Shown here in pieces: positions 1 through 4,921 of a stretch of DNA of 11,651 bases (positions are counted from its first letter, which is position 1; the number at the start of each line of letters is the position of its first letter). Under the pieces are notes generated by a model. That model made no database searches. It was not told where the DNA came from and saw only the letters and a program-made list of their open reading frames with translations. This DNA comes from an uncultured Oscillospiraceae bacterium (GTDB lineage: Bacteria; Bacillota; Clostridia; Oscillospirales; Oscillospiraceae), in contig CALWXI010000171.1 of the NCBI GenBank assembly GCA_944385455.1, forward strand, positions 1 through 11,651. Reading direction: 5' to 3'. A program made the translations under genes and the position numbers.

Positions 1-813
1 CAGGCCATCGCGGACTACGCCGCACAGCAGCAGCTGGGAGAGCTTCCCCATCCGGAATCCGTGGAGAACCTCTCCGGCCGGGGGCTGCGGGCCGTGCTGG
101 ACGGCGCCCGGGTGCTGGCGGGAAACCGCCGCCTGCTGGAAGAAGCGGGCATTGACCTCTCCCCTCTGCTGGACACCGCCGCCCAGCTCTCCGCCCAGGG
201 CCAAACGCCCATGTTCTTTGCCCGGGAGGGCGTGCTGCTGGGTCTCATCAGCGTGGCGGACCCGGTGAAAGACACCAGCGCCGCCGCCGTCCGCCGGATG
301 CGGGAGAGCGGCATCCGCACCGTGCTCCTCACCGGCGACAACCGCGCCGCCGCGGAGCACATCGGCGCTCAGGTGGGCGTGGACGAAGTCATCGCCGAGG
401 TGCTGCCGGAAGAGAAGGCCGGCGTGATCCGTCAGCTTCAGCAGCAGGGCCGGAAGGTGATGATGGTGGGCGACGGCATCAACGACGCCCCCGCCCTCAC
501 CCAAGCAGAGGTAGGCTGCGCCATCGGCAGCGGCAGCGACATCGCCATCGAGTCGGCGGACATCGTGCTGATGCGGGACGATCTCCAGGATGTGCCCAGG
601 GCCCTGCGGCTGTCCGCCCTGACCCTGCGGGATATCAAGCAAAACCTGTTCTGGGCCTTCTGCTACAACACCGTGGGCATCCCCATCGCGGCGGGACTGC
701 TGTACTGCTTCGGCGGCCCCCTGCTCTCCCCCATGTTTGCCGGAGCGGCCATGTCCCTGAGCTCTGTGTGCGTGGTGGGCAACGCGCTGCGGCTGGGCCG
801 CGCCAAGCTTTGA
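1..813 (+). CDS. copA: Copper-exporting P1B-type ATPase, C-terminal part (partial)
   Basis: The reading frame is open from base 1, so the N-terminal metal-binding domains, TM1-6 and the phosphorylated Asp lie upstream of the window; 270 residues remain. Visible in order: end of the nucleotide-binding domain with the SGRGL glycine motif (residues about 25-29), the TGDN motif (111-114), the hinge motif VGDGINDAPAL (156-166), then two C-terminal membrane helices. Helix 7 carries YN (222-223) and helix 8 carries MSLSS (251-255) followed by NALRL. In the P1B family, YN plus MxxSS is the signature of Cu(I) (or Ag(I)) pumps, so I infer ATP-driven export of cytosolic Cu(I) across the cell membrane. 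It is followed after 14 bases by csoR and then a copZ-like gene, which supports the copper assignment. Its promoter, where CsoR would act, is outside the window. Confidence 0.93.
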   Translation, partial: QAIADYAAQQQLGELPHPESVENLSGRGLRAVLDGARVLAGNRRLLEEAGIDLSPLLDTAAQLSAQGQTPMFFAREGVLLGLISVADPVKDTSAAAVRRMRESGIRTVLLTGDNRAAAEHIGAQVGVDEVIAEVLPEEKAGVIRQLQQQGRKVMMVGDGINDAPALTQAEVGCAIGSGSDIAIESADIVLMRDDLQDVPRALRLSALTLRDIKQNLFWAFCYNTVGIPIAAGLLYCFGGPLLSPMFAGAAMSLSSVCVVGNALRLGRAKL

Positions 814-827
814 AAGGAGCGACCGAC

Positions 828-1136
828 ATGAACACACCGGAATCCCAGGACCCCTGCTGCCGCCACAAGCATCGGGAGGCTCCGGAATACGACGCCCTGA
901 TCCGCCGCCTCAACCGCATCGAGGGGCAGGTCCGGGGCGTGCGGGGCATGGTGGAGCGCGAGGCCTACTGCACCGACATCCTCACCCAGGTCTCCGCCAT
1001 CCAGTCCGCCCTCAACGCTTTTTCCAGAGAGCTGCTCAGCAGCCACATCCGCACCTGCGTGGTGCAGGACATCCGCTCCGGGAACCTGGAGGTCGTGGAT
1101 GACCTCCTCTCCACCATACAAAAACTGATGAAATAA
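828..1136 (+). CDS. csoR: CsoR-family copper-sensing transcriptional repressor
   Basis: A 102-residue all-helical repressor of the CsoR/RcnR family. CsoR proteins are dimers or tetramers that bind operator DNA without metal and let go on binding Cu(I). The Cu(I) ligand pattern Cys-x24-His-x3-Cys is present: C48 (in YCTDIL), H73 and C77 (in SHIRTC), with the same spacing as C36/H61/C65 of the Mycobacterium tuberculosis protein. The family motif RLNRIEGQVRGV is at residues 27-38. Start ATG 828 has an AGGAG site at 815-819, 8 bases away; the longer in-frame opening from 768 lies inside copA. The N-terminus carries an extra CCRHKH stretch (residues 10-15) that could be another metal-binding spot, but this is only inference. 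It lies 14 bases after copA and 16 before the copZ-like gene, so it very likely regulates this unit. Confidence 0.93.
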   Translation: MNTPESQDPCCRHKHREAPEYDALIRRLNRIEGQVRGVRGMVEREAYCTDILTQVSAIQSALNAFSRELLSSHIRTCVVQDIRSGNLEVVDDLLSTIQKLMK

Positions 1137-1137
1137 G

Positions 1138-1143
1138 AAAGGA
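1138..1143 (+). promoter_or_regulatory. Ribosome binding site deciding the copZ-like start
   Basis: AAAGGA lies 9 bases from the ATG at 1153 but only 3 bases from the ATG at 1147 (ATG TTT ATG). The spacing favours 1153, which also puts the first beta strand (TKISVPDM) at the usual distance from the N-terminus of HMA proteins. Confidence 0.6.
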
Positions 1144-1152
1144 ACGATGTTT

Positions 1153-1353
1153 ATGGCCACCAAGATCTCTGTCCCCGACATGATGTGTGAAAACTGCGTC
1201 AAGCGCATCACCAACGCCCTCACCGCCGCGGAGCTTACCTTCCAGGTCAGCCTTTCGGAAAAATCCGTCACCATCGACGGCTGCGAAAACTGCGTCAAGA
1301 CCGCCGTCAGCGAGCTGGAAGATCTGGGCTTTTCTCCAGAAATTCAAAAATAA
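1153..1353 (+). CDS. CopZ-like heavy-metal-associated (HMA) protein with two CxxC motifs
   Basis: A 66-residue single HMA domain, the size of copper chaperones such as CopZ that hand Cu(I) to CopA. Starting at the upstream ATG 1147 would add two residues; ribosome-site spacing favours 1153. The classical metal loop MMCENC is at residues 10-15 (C12, C15). A second CENC (C44, C47) lies at the start of what should be helix 2, and both are followed by VK, so CENCVK occurs twice. In the ferredoxin-like beta-alpha-beta-beta-alpha-beta fold these two places are related by pseudo-twofold symmetry. Most HMA domains have no cysteines at the second place (family knowledge). A job in copper handling follows from the first motif and from the copA-csoR neighbours; the role of the second motif is unknown. 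It is the last gene of the unit, followed by a terminator. Confidence 0.85.
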   Translation: MATKISVPDMMCENCVKRITNALTAAELTFQVSLSEKSVTIDGCENCVKTAVSELEDLGFSPEIQK

Positions 1354-1378
1354 GCTGCAAGATCCCCCCATATTCTTC

Positions 1379-1420
1379 AAAAATACCCTGTATCCGTTTT
1401 TCTGGATGCAGGGTATTTTT
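1379..1420 (+). terminator. Intrinsic terminator of the copA-csoR-copZ unit
   Basis: A long stem pairs AAAAATACCCTGTATCC (1379-1395) with GGATGCAGGGTATTTTT (1404-1420); all pairs match except one T/G wobble. The loop is TT-rich (1396-1403) and the right arm ends in five T. This ends the copper unit and separates it from the promoter at 1541. Confidence 0.92.
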
Positions 1421-1540
1421 CGTACGCCGGGATGTTACTATTTTGTAATCCTTTTGATTCTGGTTTACATTTATCCCCATACCTTTTCTGCCGATTTTCG
1501 CCGCAAGTGGGATTTCATAACCACTTTTTCCGGGATAAAC

Positions 1541-1569
1541 TTGACAAAAGTGGGAACGTGGTGTATACT
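1541..1569 (+). promoter_or_regulatory. SigmaA-type promoter of the G5-3D gene
   Basis: A perfect TTGACA (1541-1546) is followed after 17 bases by TATACT (1564-1569, 5 of 6). The start of transcription would be near 1576, giving a leader of about 80 bases. The region from 1421 to here is A+T rich and contains no gene; it holds a weak dyad AAGTGG/CCACTT (1505-1526) followed by T residues just before the promoter. Confidence 0.85.
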
Positions 1570-1588
1570 ACGCCTAGTTTTTCGGTTG

Positions 1589-1602
1589 GTAACAAAAGTT
1601 AC
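1589..1602. promoter_or_regulatory. Inverted repeat GTAAC-N4-GTTAC in the leader of the G5-3D gene
   Basis: GTAAC (1589-1593), AAAA, GTTAC (1598-1602) lies 20 bases after the -10 box. It could be an operator or a small leader hairpin. The bottom strand holds two TGTWAH-like half sites (TGTAAC, TGTTAC) but with a 3-base spacing instead of the 5 bases of WalR boxes, so I do not call it one. Confidence 0.3.
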
Positions 1603-1642
1603 AAGTTGTTTCTATGTGGGACGCACACCGCAAAACGAATTC

Positions 1643-1648
1643 AGGAGG
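1643..1648 (+). promoter_or_regulatory. Ribosome binding site pointing to a TTG start
   Basis: A perfect AGGAGG sits 1 base before ATG 1650 but 7 bases before TTG 1656, in the same frame. One base is too short for initiation, so TTG 1656 is the better start of the G5-3D protein. Confidence 0.65.
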
Positions 1649-1655
1649 TATGATT

Positions 1656-2687
1656 TTGAGCCGATATCACCTTTCCAAAAAGCTGCATGTGCTGTGGGCG
1701 CGGCGCACCATGGCCGCTTTCGTGCTGGCCACGCTGCTCTGCGCCGGCGCCGCCGCTACCAACTGGGCCGGTGCCCTGTATATTCTCACGGGCGCCGACG
1801 ACTCCGCCATTATTCTGGACGGCACCGGCACCGCGCCGGATTTCTCCTCCCAGATGGTAGACGTTTCCACCGGTTCCGGCGGCTGTGACATCACCCTGAC
1901 CGCTGGTCAGTCTGTCACCGTCCGCAGCGGCGAAGGCACCGTCTCTGCCGTATCCCGGAAGGATACCGTCTCCTCCCTGCTCTCCCGTCTGCGGGTCATC
2001 CCCGGTCCTCTGGACATGGTGGGCGTGGACGTCTCCGGAGAGACCGTCGTGATCACCGTGGCTTCCGATCTCACCTATTATGACGAGGTGAAGGAGGCCG
2101 TCTCCTGCGAGACCGTGCGGGTAGCCAACCCGGACCTGCCCCAGGGCACCGAGCAGGTGGTCCAGGAGGGCAGCGACGGCTACCGCACCTCCATCTACGA
2201 GGTGGTGTGGTCCAACGGTCAGGAAATCTCCCGTCAGTTCGTGGAAGAGCTGGACAGCACCGCCGTGGACCGCATCGTGGAGTACGGCACCGCTGTCAAG
2301 GCCCAGACCGTCTCCGGCAGTGATCCGCTGGTCAGCGTCAACAAGAACGCAGACGGCAGCGGCACCCTGGTATTCCAGTCCGGCGCCACATTGAATTTCT
2401 CCAATGCCAAGACCATGACCGCCACCGCCTATACCAGCGGCCATGACGGCGTGGGCACCCGCACCGCCAGCGGCACCACCGTTCAGGTGGGCACCGTGGC
2501 CGTGGACAAGAGCGTGATCCCTCTGGGGACCCGGATGTTCATCGTTACCAGCGACGGCATCGTCTACGGTATGGCCGTGGCCGAGGACACCGGCGTGCGC
2601 GGCAACAAGGTGGACCTTTACTACGACACCTACCAGCAGTGCATCAACTTTGGCCGCCGCAGCTGCACCGTCTATATCCTGGAGTGA
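1656..2687 (+). CDS. Membrane-anchored G5 and 3D domain cell-wall protein (YabE-like)
   Basis: With the TTG start the protein has 343 residues (ATG 1650 would add two, ATG 1614 fourteen). A short basic N-terminus is followed by one hydrophobic segment (about 18-36), a signal anchor or uncleaved signal peptide. Residues about 80-145 resemble the DUF348-type beta domain found before G5 in YabE proteins; a G5-like domain covers about 150-213. The C-terminal 3D domain (about 253-342) shows its three conserved aspartates: D284 in VAVD, D311 in AED, D320 in VDLYYD, plus FGRR and the VYIL ending. By family knowledge 3D domains belong to the RlpA/MltA-like double-psi beta-barrel group acting on peptidoglycan, and G5 binds wall sugars. 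I infer an extracytoplasmic wall-remodelling enzyme or resuscitation-type factor; substrate unknown. It has its own promoter and terminator. Confidence 0.85.
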   Translation: MSRYHLSKKLHVLWARRTMAAFVLATLLCAGAAATNWAGALYILTGADDSAIILDGTGTAPDFSSQMVDVSTGSGGCDITLTAGQSVTVRSGEGTVSAVSRKDTVSSLLSRLRVIPGPLDMVGVDVSGETVVITVASDLTYYDEVKEAVSCETVRVANPDLPQGTEQVVQEGSDGYRTSIYEVVWSNGQEISRQFVEELDSTAVDRIVEYGTAVKAQTVSGSDPLVSVNKNADGSGTLVFQSGATLNFSNAKTMTATAYTSGHDGVGTRTASGTTVQVGTVAVDKSVIPLGTRMFIVTSDGIVYGMAVAEDTGVRGNKVDLYYDTYQQCINFGRRSCTVYILE

Positions 2688-2700
2688 CGGTCTCATCATT

Positions 2701-2735
2701 TATCCCCGGCGCAGATGCGCCGGGGATATTTTTTT
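2701..2735 (+). terminator. Intrinsic terminator of the G5-3D gene
   Basis: A perfect 12-base stem (2701-2712 with 2717-2728, TATCCCCGGCGC and its complement), 4-base loop AGAT, then seven T (2729-2735). It begins 13 bases after the stop codon. Confidence 0.95.
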
Positions 2736-2771
2736 GTCCGCCCCGGGTCCGCGTCCCCCCACGGGTCCGGC

Positions 2772-2817
2772 AAAAAACAGCGGGAGGACCGGAGCATGCC
2801 CTCTCCGGTCCTCCCGC
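2772..2817 (-). terminator. Intrinsic terminator of the shikimate-kinase-like gene
   Basis: A perfect 14-base stem (2780-2793 with 2804-2817) with a 10-base loop; on the bottom strand it is followed by TTTTTT (2777 to 2772). It starts 5 bases after the stop of the bottom-strand gene and faces the top-strand terminator at 2701-2735, so the two convergent genes are insulated by separate hairpins. Confidence 0.93.
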
Positions 2818-2822
2818 CGCAT

Positions 2823-3335
2823 TTACAGCCGGATCCCCACGGTACGCAGGATCTCCTCCACCTGGCGGGCGGTATCGTCCTCTCCGTCCCGACTGGCCAC
2901 GATGACGTCGGCGTATCGGGCATACAGCGGGGTGCGCTGGTCGTAGATCTCCCGCAGGGTAGACCCCGCCGGGGCCGCGATGCCCCGATCCACCAGATCC
3001 TCCGGCATCCGGTCGCTGATCCGAGACAGGGGCGTCTCCAGCCATACCGCCACACCGTTCTTCTTCAGATGCTCCATGGCCTCCGCCGAAAGCACCATGC
3101 TGCCGCCGGTGGCGATGACTGTATCCTCACAGGTGAGGGTCCGCCCAATCCGGCCTTCCACGTCCAAAAACGCCTCCAGTCCATCCGTGCGCAGAATCTC
3201 CGGCAGCGTCCTGCCCTCCGCCTGGACGATGAGATCGTCCACGTCCACAAAGGTATACTCCAGGCGCTTGGCCAGAGCCCGTCCCACCACGCTCTTGCCC
3301 GTACCGGGCATGCCAATCAGAATGATGTTCTTCAT
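2823..3335 (-). CDS. aroK: Shikimate-kinase-family P-loop kinase with altered substrate motifs
   Basis: A 170-residue protein of the usual AroK length. ATP site: Walker A GMPGTGKS at residues 8-15; acidic motif DVDD at 31-34 (the shikimate/Mg DxD). RTPLY (134-138) matches the conserved arginine motif near the C-terminus, and residues 106-119 fall in the lid region. Classical shikimate kinases phosphorylate the 3-hydroxyl of shikimate in the chorismate pathway. However, the conserved FRxxE motif reads FLDVE here (56-60), so the shikimate-binding arginine is a leucine, and the GGG substrate loop reads ATGGSM (75-80). The ATGGS variant recurs in many Firmicutes proteins annotated as shikimate kinase (from memory). 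The fold is sure; the substrate is not. The gene stands alone on the bottom strand, with a weak ribosome site, its own promoter and its own terminator. No other aro gene is nearby. Confidence 0.8.
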   Translation of the reverse strand: MKNIILIGMPGTGKSVVGRALAKRLEYTFVDVDDLIVQAEGRTLPEILRTDGLEAFLDVEGRIGRTLTCEDTVIATGGSMVLSAEAMEHLKKNGVAVWLETPLSRISDRMPEDLVDRGIAAPAGSTLREIYDQRTPLYARYADVIVASRDGEDDTARQVEEILRTVGIRL

Positions 3336-3399
3336 CTTTCATCCGTTCCATTCCATCCGCTTCCCTCCGCCGAAAGCGCAAAGCGGCGTAATATGGGGT

Positions 3400-3428
3400 A
3401 TTATAGCGGATATACGGACAGATGTCCA
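3400..3428 (-). promoter_or_regulatory. Promoter of the shikimate-kinase-like gene with a palindrome on the -35 box
   Basis: On the bottom strand TGGACA (3428-3423, 5 of 6) is followed after 17 bases by a perfect TATAAT (3405-3400). The leader to the ATG at 3335 would be about 55-60 bases. A 12-base palindrome GGACA-GA-TGTCC (3416-3427) covers the -35 box and might be an operator. A second GATGTCC lies at 3464-3470. Confidence 0.75.
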
Positions 3429-3502
3429 CGGTCAAATTACACGAAAAATCCACACAGCAGTCGGATGTCCCACTTCACAAGCCCGGTCAGCCCGTTTTGG
3501 GT

Positions 3503-3540
3503 GCAAACTGTCAGTTTTGCCTATTGCGTCCCTCAGGCAA
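3503..3540. promoter_or_regulatory. Two dyads at the gntR promoter (candidate operators)
   Basis: GCAAACTG (3503-3510) and CAGTTTTGC (3512-3520) form a near-palindrome around one central T, with one extra T. Directly after it, TTGCCT (3517-3522) and AGGCAA (3535-3540) form an inverted repeat with a 12-base gap that encloses the candidate -35 box at 3524-3529. This could be where the GntR protein or another regulator binds; nothing here proves it. Confidence 0.3.
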
Positions 3541-3563
3541 ATCCGATACAATAGGTACGACCT
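3524..3563 (+). promoter_or_regulatory. Promoter of the gntR-pur operon with an AGGT-N3-ACCT site at the start
   Basis: TTGCGT (3524-3529), a 17-base spacer and TACAAT (3547-3552) make a moderate sigmaA promoter. Immediately after the -10 box, AGGTACGACCT (3553-3563) is an inverted repeat of AGGT arms around ACG, centred near the expected start point. HutC-type GntR regulators often bind GGT-N-ACC-like palindromes (family knowledge), so this is a candidate site for autoregulation. The leader to ATG 3605 is only about 45 bases, too short for a purine riboswitch. Confidence 0.55.
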
Positions 3564-3604
3564 TTCAAGAGGTAGTATCTTTTCATTGTCATGAGGTGAA
3601 GAGG

Positions 3605-4330
3605 ATGAGCGCTCAGCCCACCCAGTCCAAAACCATCCGCGCCCAGCTGCTGTCCGCCATGAAGGACGGCGAGTATGCCGCCTGTCAGCGCCTGCCCCGG
3701 GAGAACGTGCTGGCGGAAAAGCTGGGCATCAGCCGCACACAGCTTCGGGACATTCTGGCCTCTCTGGAGCGGGAAGGCTTCATCACCCGCCGCCACGGCG
3801 TGGGCACCATCATCAACCGCCATGTCCTCAATGTGCAGACTCGTATGGACATCGAGGTGGAGTTCCTGGACATGATCCGGCAAAGCGGCTATGAGCCGGC
3901 GGTGGCCTCCGTCCGGGTGTCGGAGGGCTTTGCGAACCGGAAGATCGCCGGGCAGCTGCAGATGGAGGAGGGCGCGCCCGTCATCCGGGTGGCCCGGCTG
4001 TGCACCGCCGACGGCCGCCCGGCCATCTACTGTGAGGACGTGCTGGACAAGGCCCTGGTCCGGGGCAGCTACACCATCAAGGACCTGAAGCTCCCCATTT
4101 TTCACTTCCTCCAGCAGTTTTGCGGCGTGTATCCCTATCTGGATCTGACGGACCTGCAGCCTGTGGTGGCGGACGCCGCCCTGGCGGAAATTTTCCAGGT
4201 CCCCATGGGCACCCCCCTGCTGCATATGGACGAAGTGGACTACGACATCGACGGCCGTCCGGTGTTCTGCTCCACGGAGTATTTCATTGACGGTATCTTC
4301 CGTCACACCGTCATGCGGAAAAAGCTCTGA
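3605..4330 (+). CDS. GntR-family (HutC/UTRA) transcriptional regulator
   Basis: A 241-residue regulator. Residues about 8-75 form the GntR winged helix, with the recognition region in LAEKLGISRTQLRDILASL (36-54) and the wing in FITRRHGVGT (59-68). Residues about 85-236 form the UTRA ligand domain, which has a chorismate-lyase-like fold and binds small effectors in HutC-type proteins. The ATG at 3605 has GAGGTGA at 3593-3599, 5 bases away; the longer opening to 3422 would cross the promoter. Only 40 bases with no terminator separate it from purE, so it is probably the first gene of the pur operon and a local regulator of it. Known Firmicutes pur operons are controlled by PurR (a phosphoribosyltransferase-type repressor) and guanine riboswitches, neither of which is seen here. 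The effector cannot be told from sequence. Confidence 0.88.
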   Translation: MSAQPTQSKTIRAQLLSAMKDGEYAACQRLPRENVLAEKLGISRTQLRDILASLEREGFITRRHGVGTIINRHVLNVQTRMDIEVEFLDMIRQSGYEPAVASVRVSEGFANRKIAGQLQMEEGAPVIRVARLCTADGRPAIYCEDVLDKALVRGSYTIKDLKLPIFHFLQQFCGVYPYLDLTDLQPVVADAALAEIFQVPMGTPLLHMDEVDYDIDGRPVFCSTEYFIDGIFRHTVMRKKL

Positions 4331-4370
4331 GCCTTCCATAGACGCTCAGATCAAAAGAAGGAGAATGCAT

Positions 4371-4865
4371 ATGAAAAAAGCAGCGGTCATCATGGGCAGC
4401 GATTCCGACTGGCCCGTGGTCAAGGGGGCCTGTGCCCAGCTGGATACCTTCGGCATCCCCTATGAGGTCCACATCCTCAGCGCCCACCGCACCCCCGCCC
4501 AGGCGGCAGCCTTTGCTGCAGGCGCCCGGGACGCCGGGTTCGGCGTGCTGATCTGCGCCGCCGGCATGGCGGCCCACCTGGCCGGCGCCTTTGCCGCCAA
4601 CACCACACTGCCCGTCATCGGCATCCCCATGAAAGGCGGCGCCATGGACGGACTGGACGCCCTGCTGGCCACCGTGCAGATGCCCAGCGGCATCCCCGTG
4701 GCCACCGTGGCCATCAATGGCGCCAAGAACGCCGCCGTGCTGGCCGCCCAGATCCTGGCGGTGTCCGACGAGGCCCTGTCCGCCAAGCTGGACGCGGCCC
4801 GGGCGGACATGGCCGCCCAGATCGCCGAAAAGGAGGCCCGGCTTCAGGAGGAGCTGGCCCGCTGA
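4371..4865 (+). CDS. purE: N5-carboxyaminoimidazole ribonucleotide mutase (class I PurE)
   Basis: A 164-residue protein that converts N5-CAIR to CAIR in purine synthesis (PurE class I, usually working with PurK). Visible: GSDSDW at residues 9-14 in the phosphate-binding region, SAHRTP at 37-42 with the catalytic histidine H39, and AAGMAAHLAG at 63-72, the class I pattern (class II AIR carboxylases differ here). The C-terminus is a long Ala-rich helix. Three in-frame ATG-like choices exist near the start; ATG 4371 is chosen because AAGGAG (4358-4363) lies 7 bases before it, while ATG 4365 is only 1 base away. It is the first biosynthetic gene of the operon, 40 bases after the regulator and 56 before purC. 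purK is not in the window. Confidence 0.95.
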   Translation: MKKAAVIMGSDSDWPVVKGACAQLDTFGIPYEVHILSAHRTPAQAAAFAAGARDAGFGVLICAAGMAAHLAGAFAANTTLPVIGIPMKGGAMDGLDALLATVQMPSGIPVATVAINGAKNAAVLAAQILAVSDEALSAKLDAARADMAAQIAEKEARLQEELAR

Positions 4866-4921
4866 ACCCCCGCGTTTACTTTATCCACTATTTTCTGAAT
4901 CATATGAGGAGGATCACAACC

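Noticed and set aside
1505..1529. Second terminator (AAGTGG/CCACTT plus T run) upstream of the promoter at 1541
   Set aside because: Only a 6-base stem with a 10-base loop, and a strong terminator already lies at 1379-1420; at best a weak backup.
1589..1602. WalR box in the leader of the G5-3D gene
   Set aside because: Half-site spacing is 3 bases instead of 5; kept only as an unassigned inverted repeat.
1641..2699. 352-codon bottom-strand frame opposite the G5-3D gene
   Set aside because: Repetitive Gly/His/Val/Asp composition without motifs; the top strand has promoter, ribosome site, domains and terminator.
3400..3435. TTGACC (3435-3430, bottom strand) as -35 box of the shikimate-kinase-like gene
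   Set aside because: Spacing to TATAAT is 24 bases. TGGACA at 3428-3423 gives 17 bases and a 5 of 6 match.
2715..3554. 279-codon top-strand frame across the shikimate-kinase-like gene
   Set aside because: It runs through a bottom-strand terminator, a motif-supported gene and its promoter, and has no recognisable domain.
3430..3604. Purine (guanine) riboswitch in the leader of the gntR-pur operon
   Set aside because: The leader from the likely start to ATG 3605 is about 45 bases and none of the conserved loop sequences are present.
4331..4370. Independent promoter or terminator between the GntR gene and purE
   Set aside because: The 40 bases hold only the ribosome site; no -35/-10 pair or hairpin is seen.
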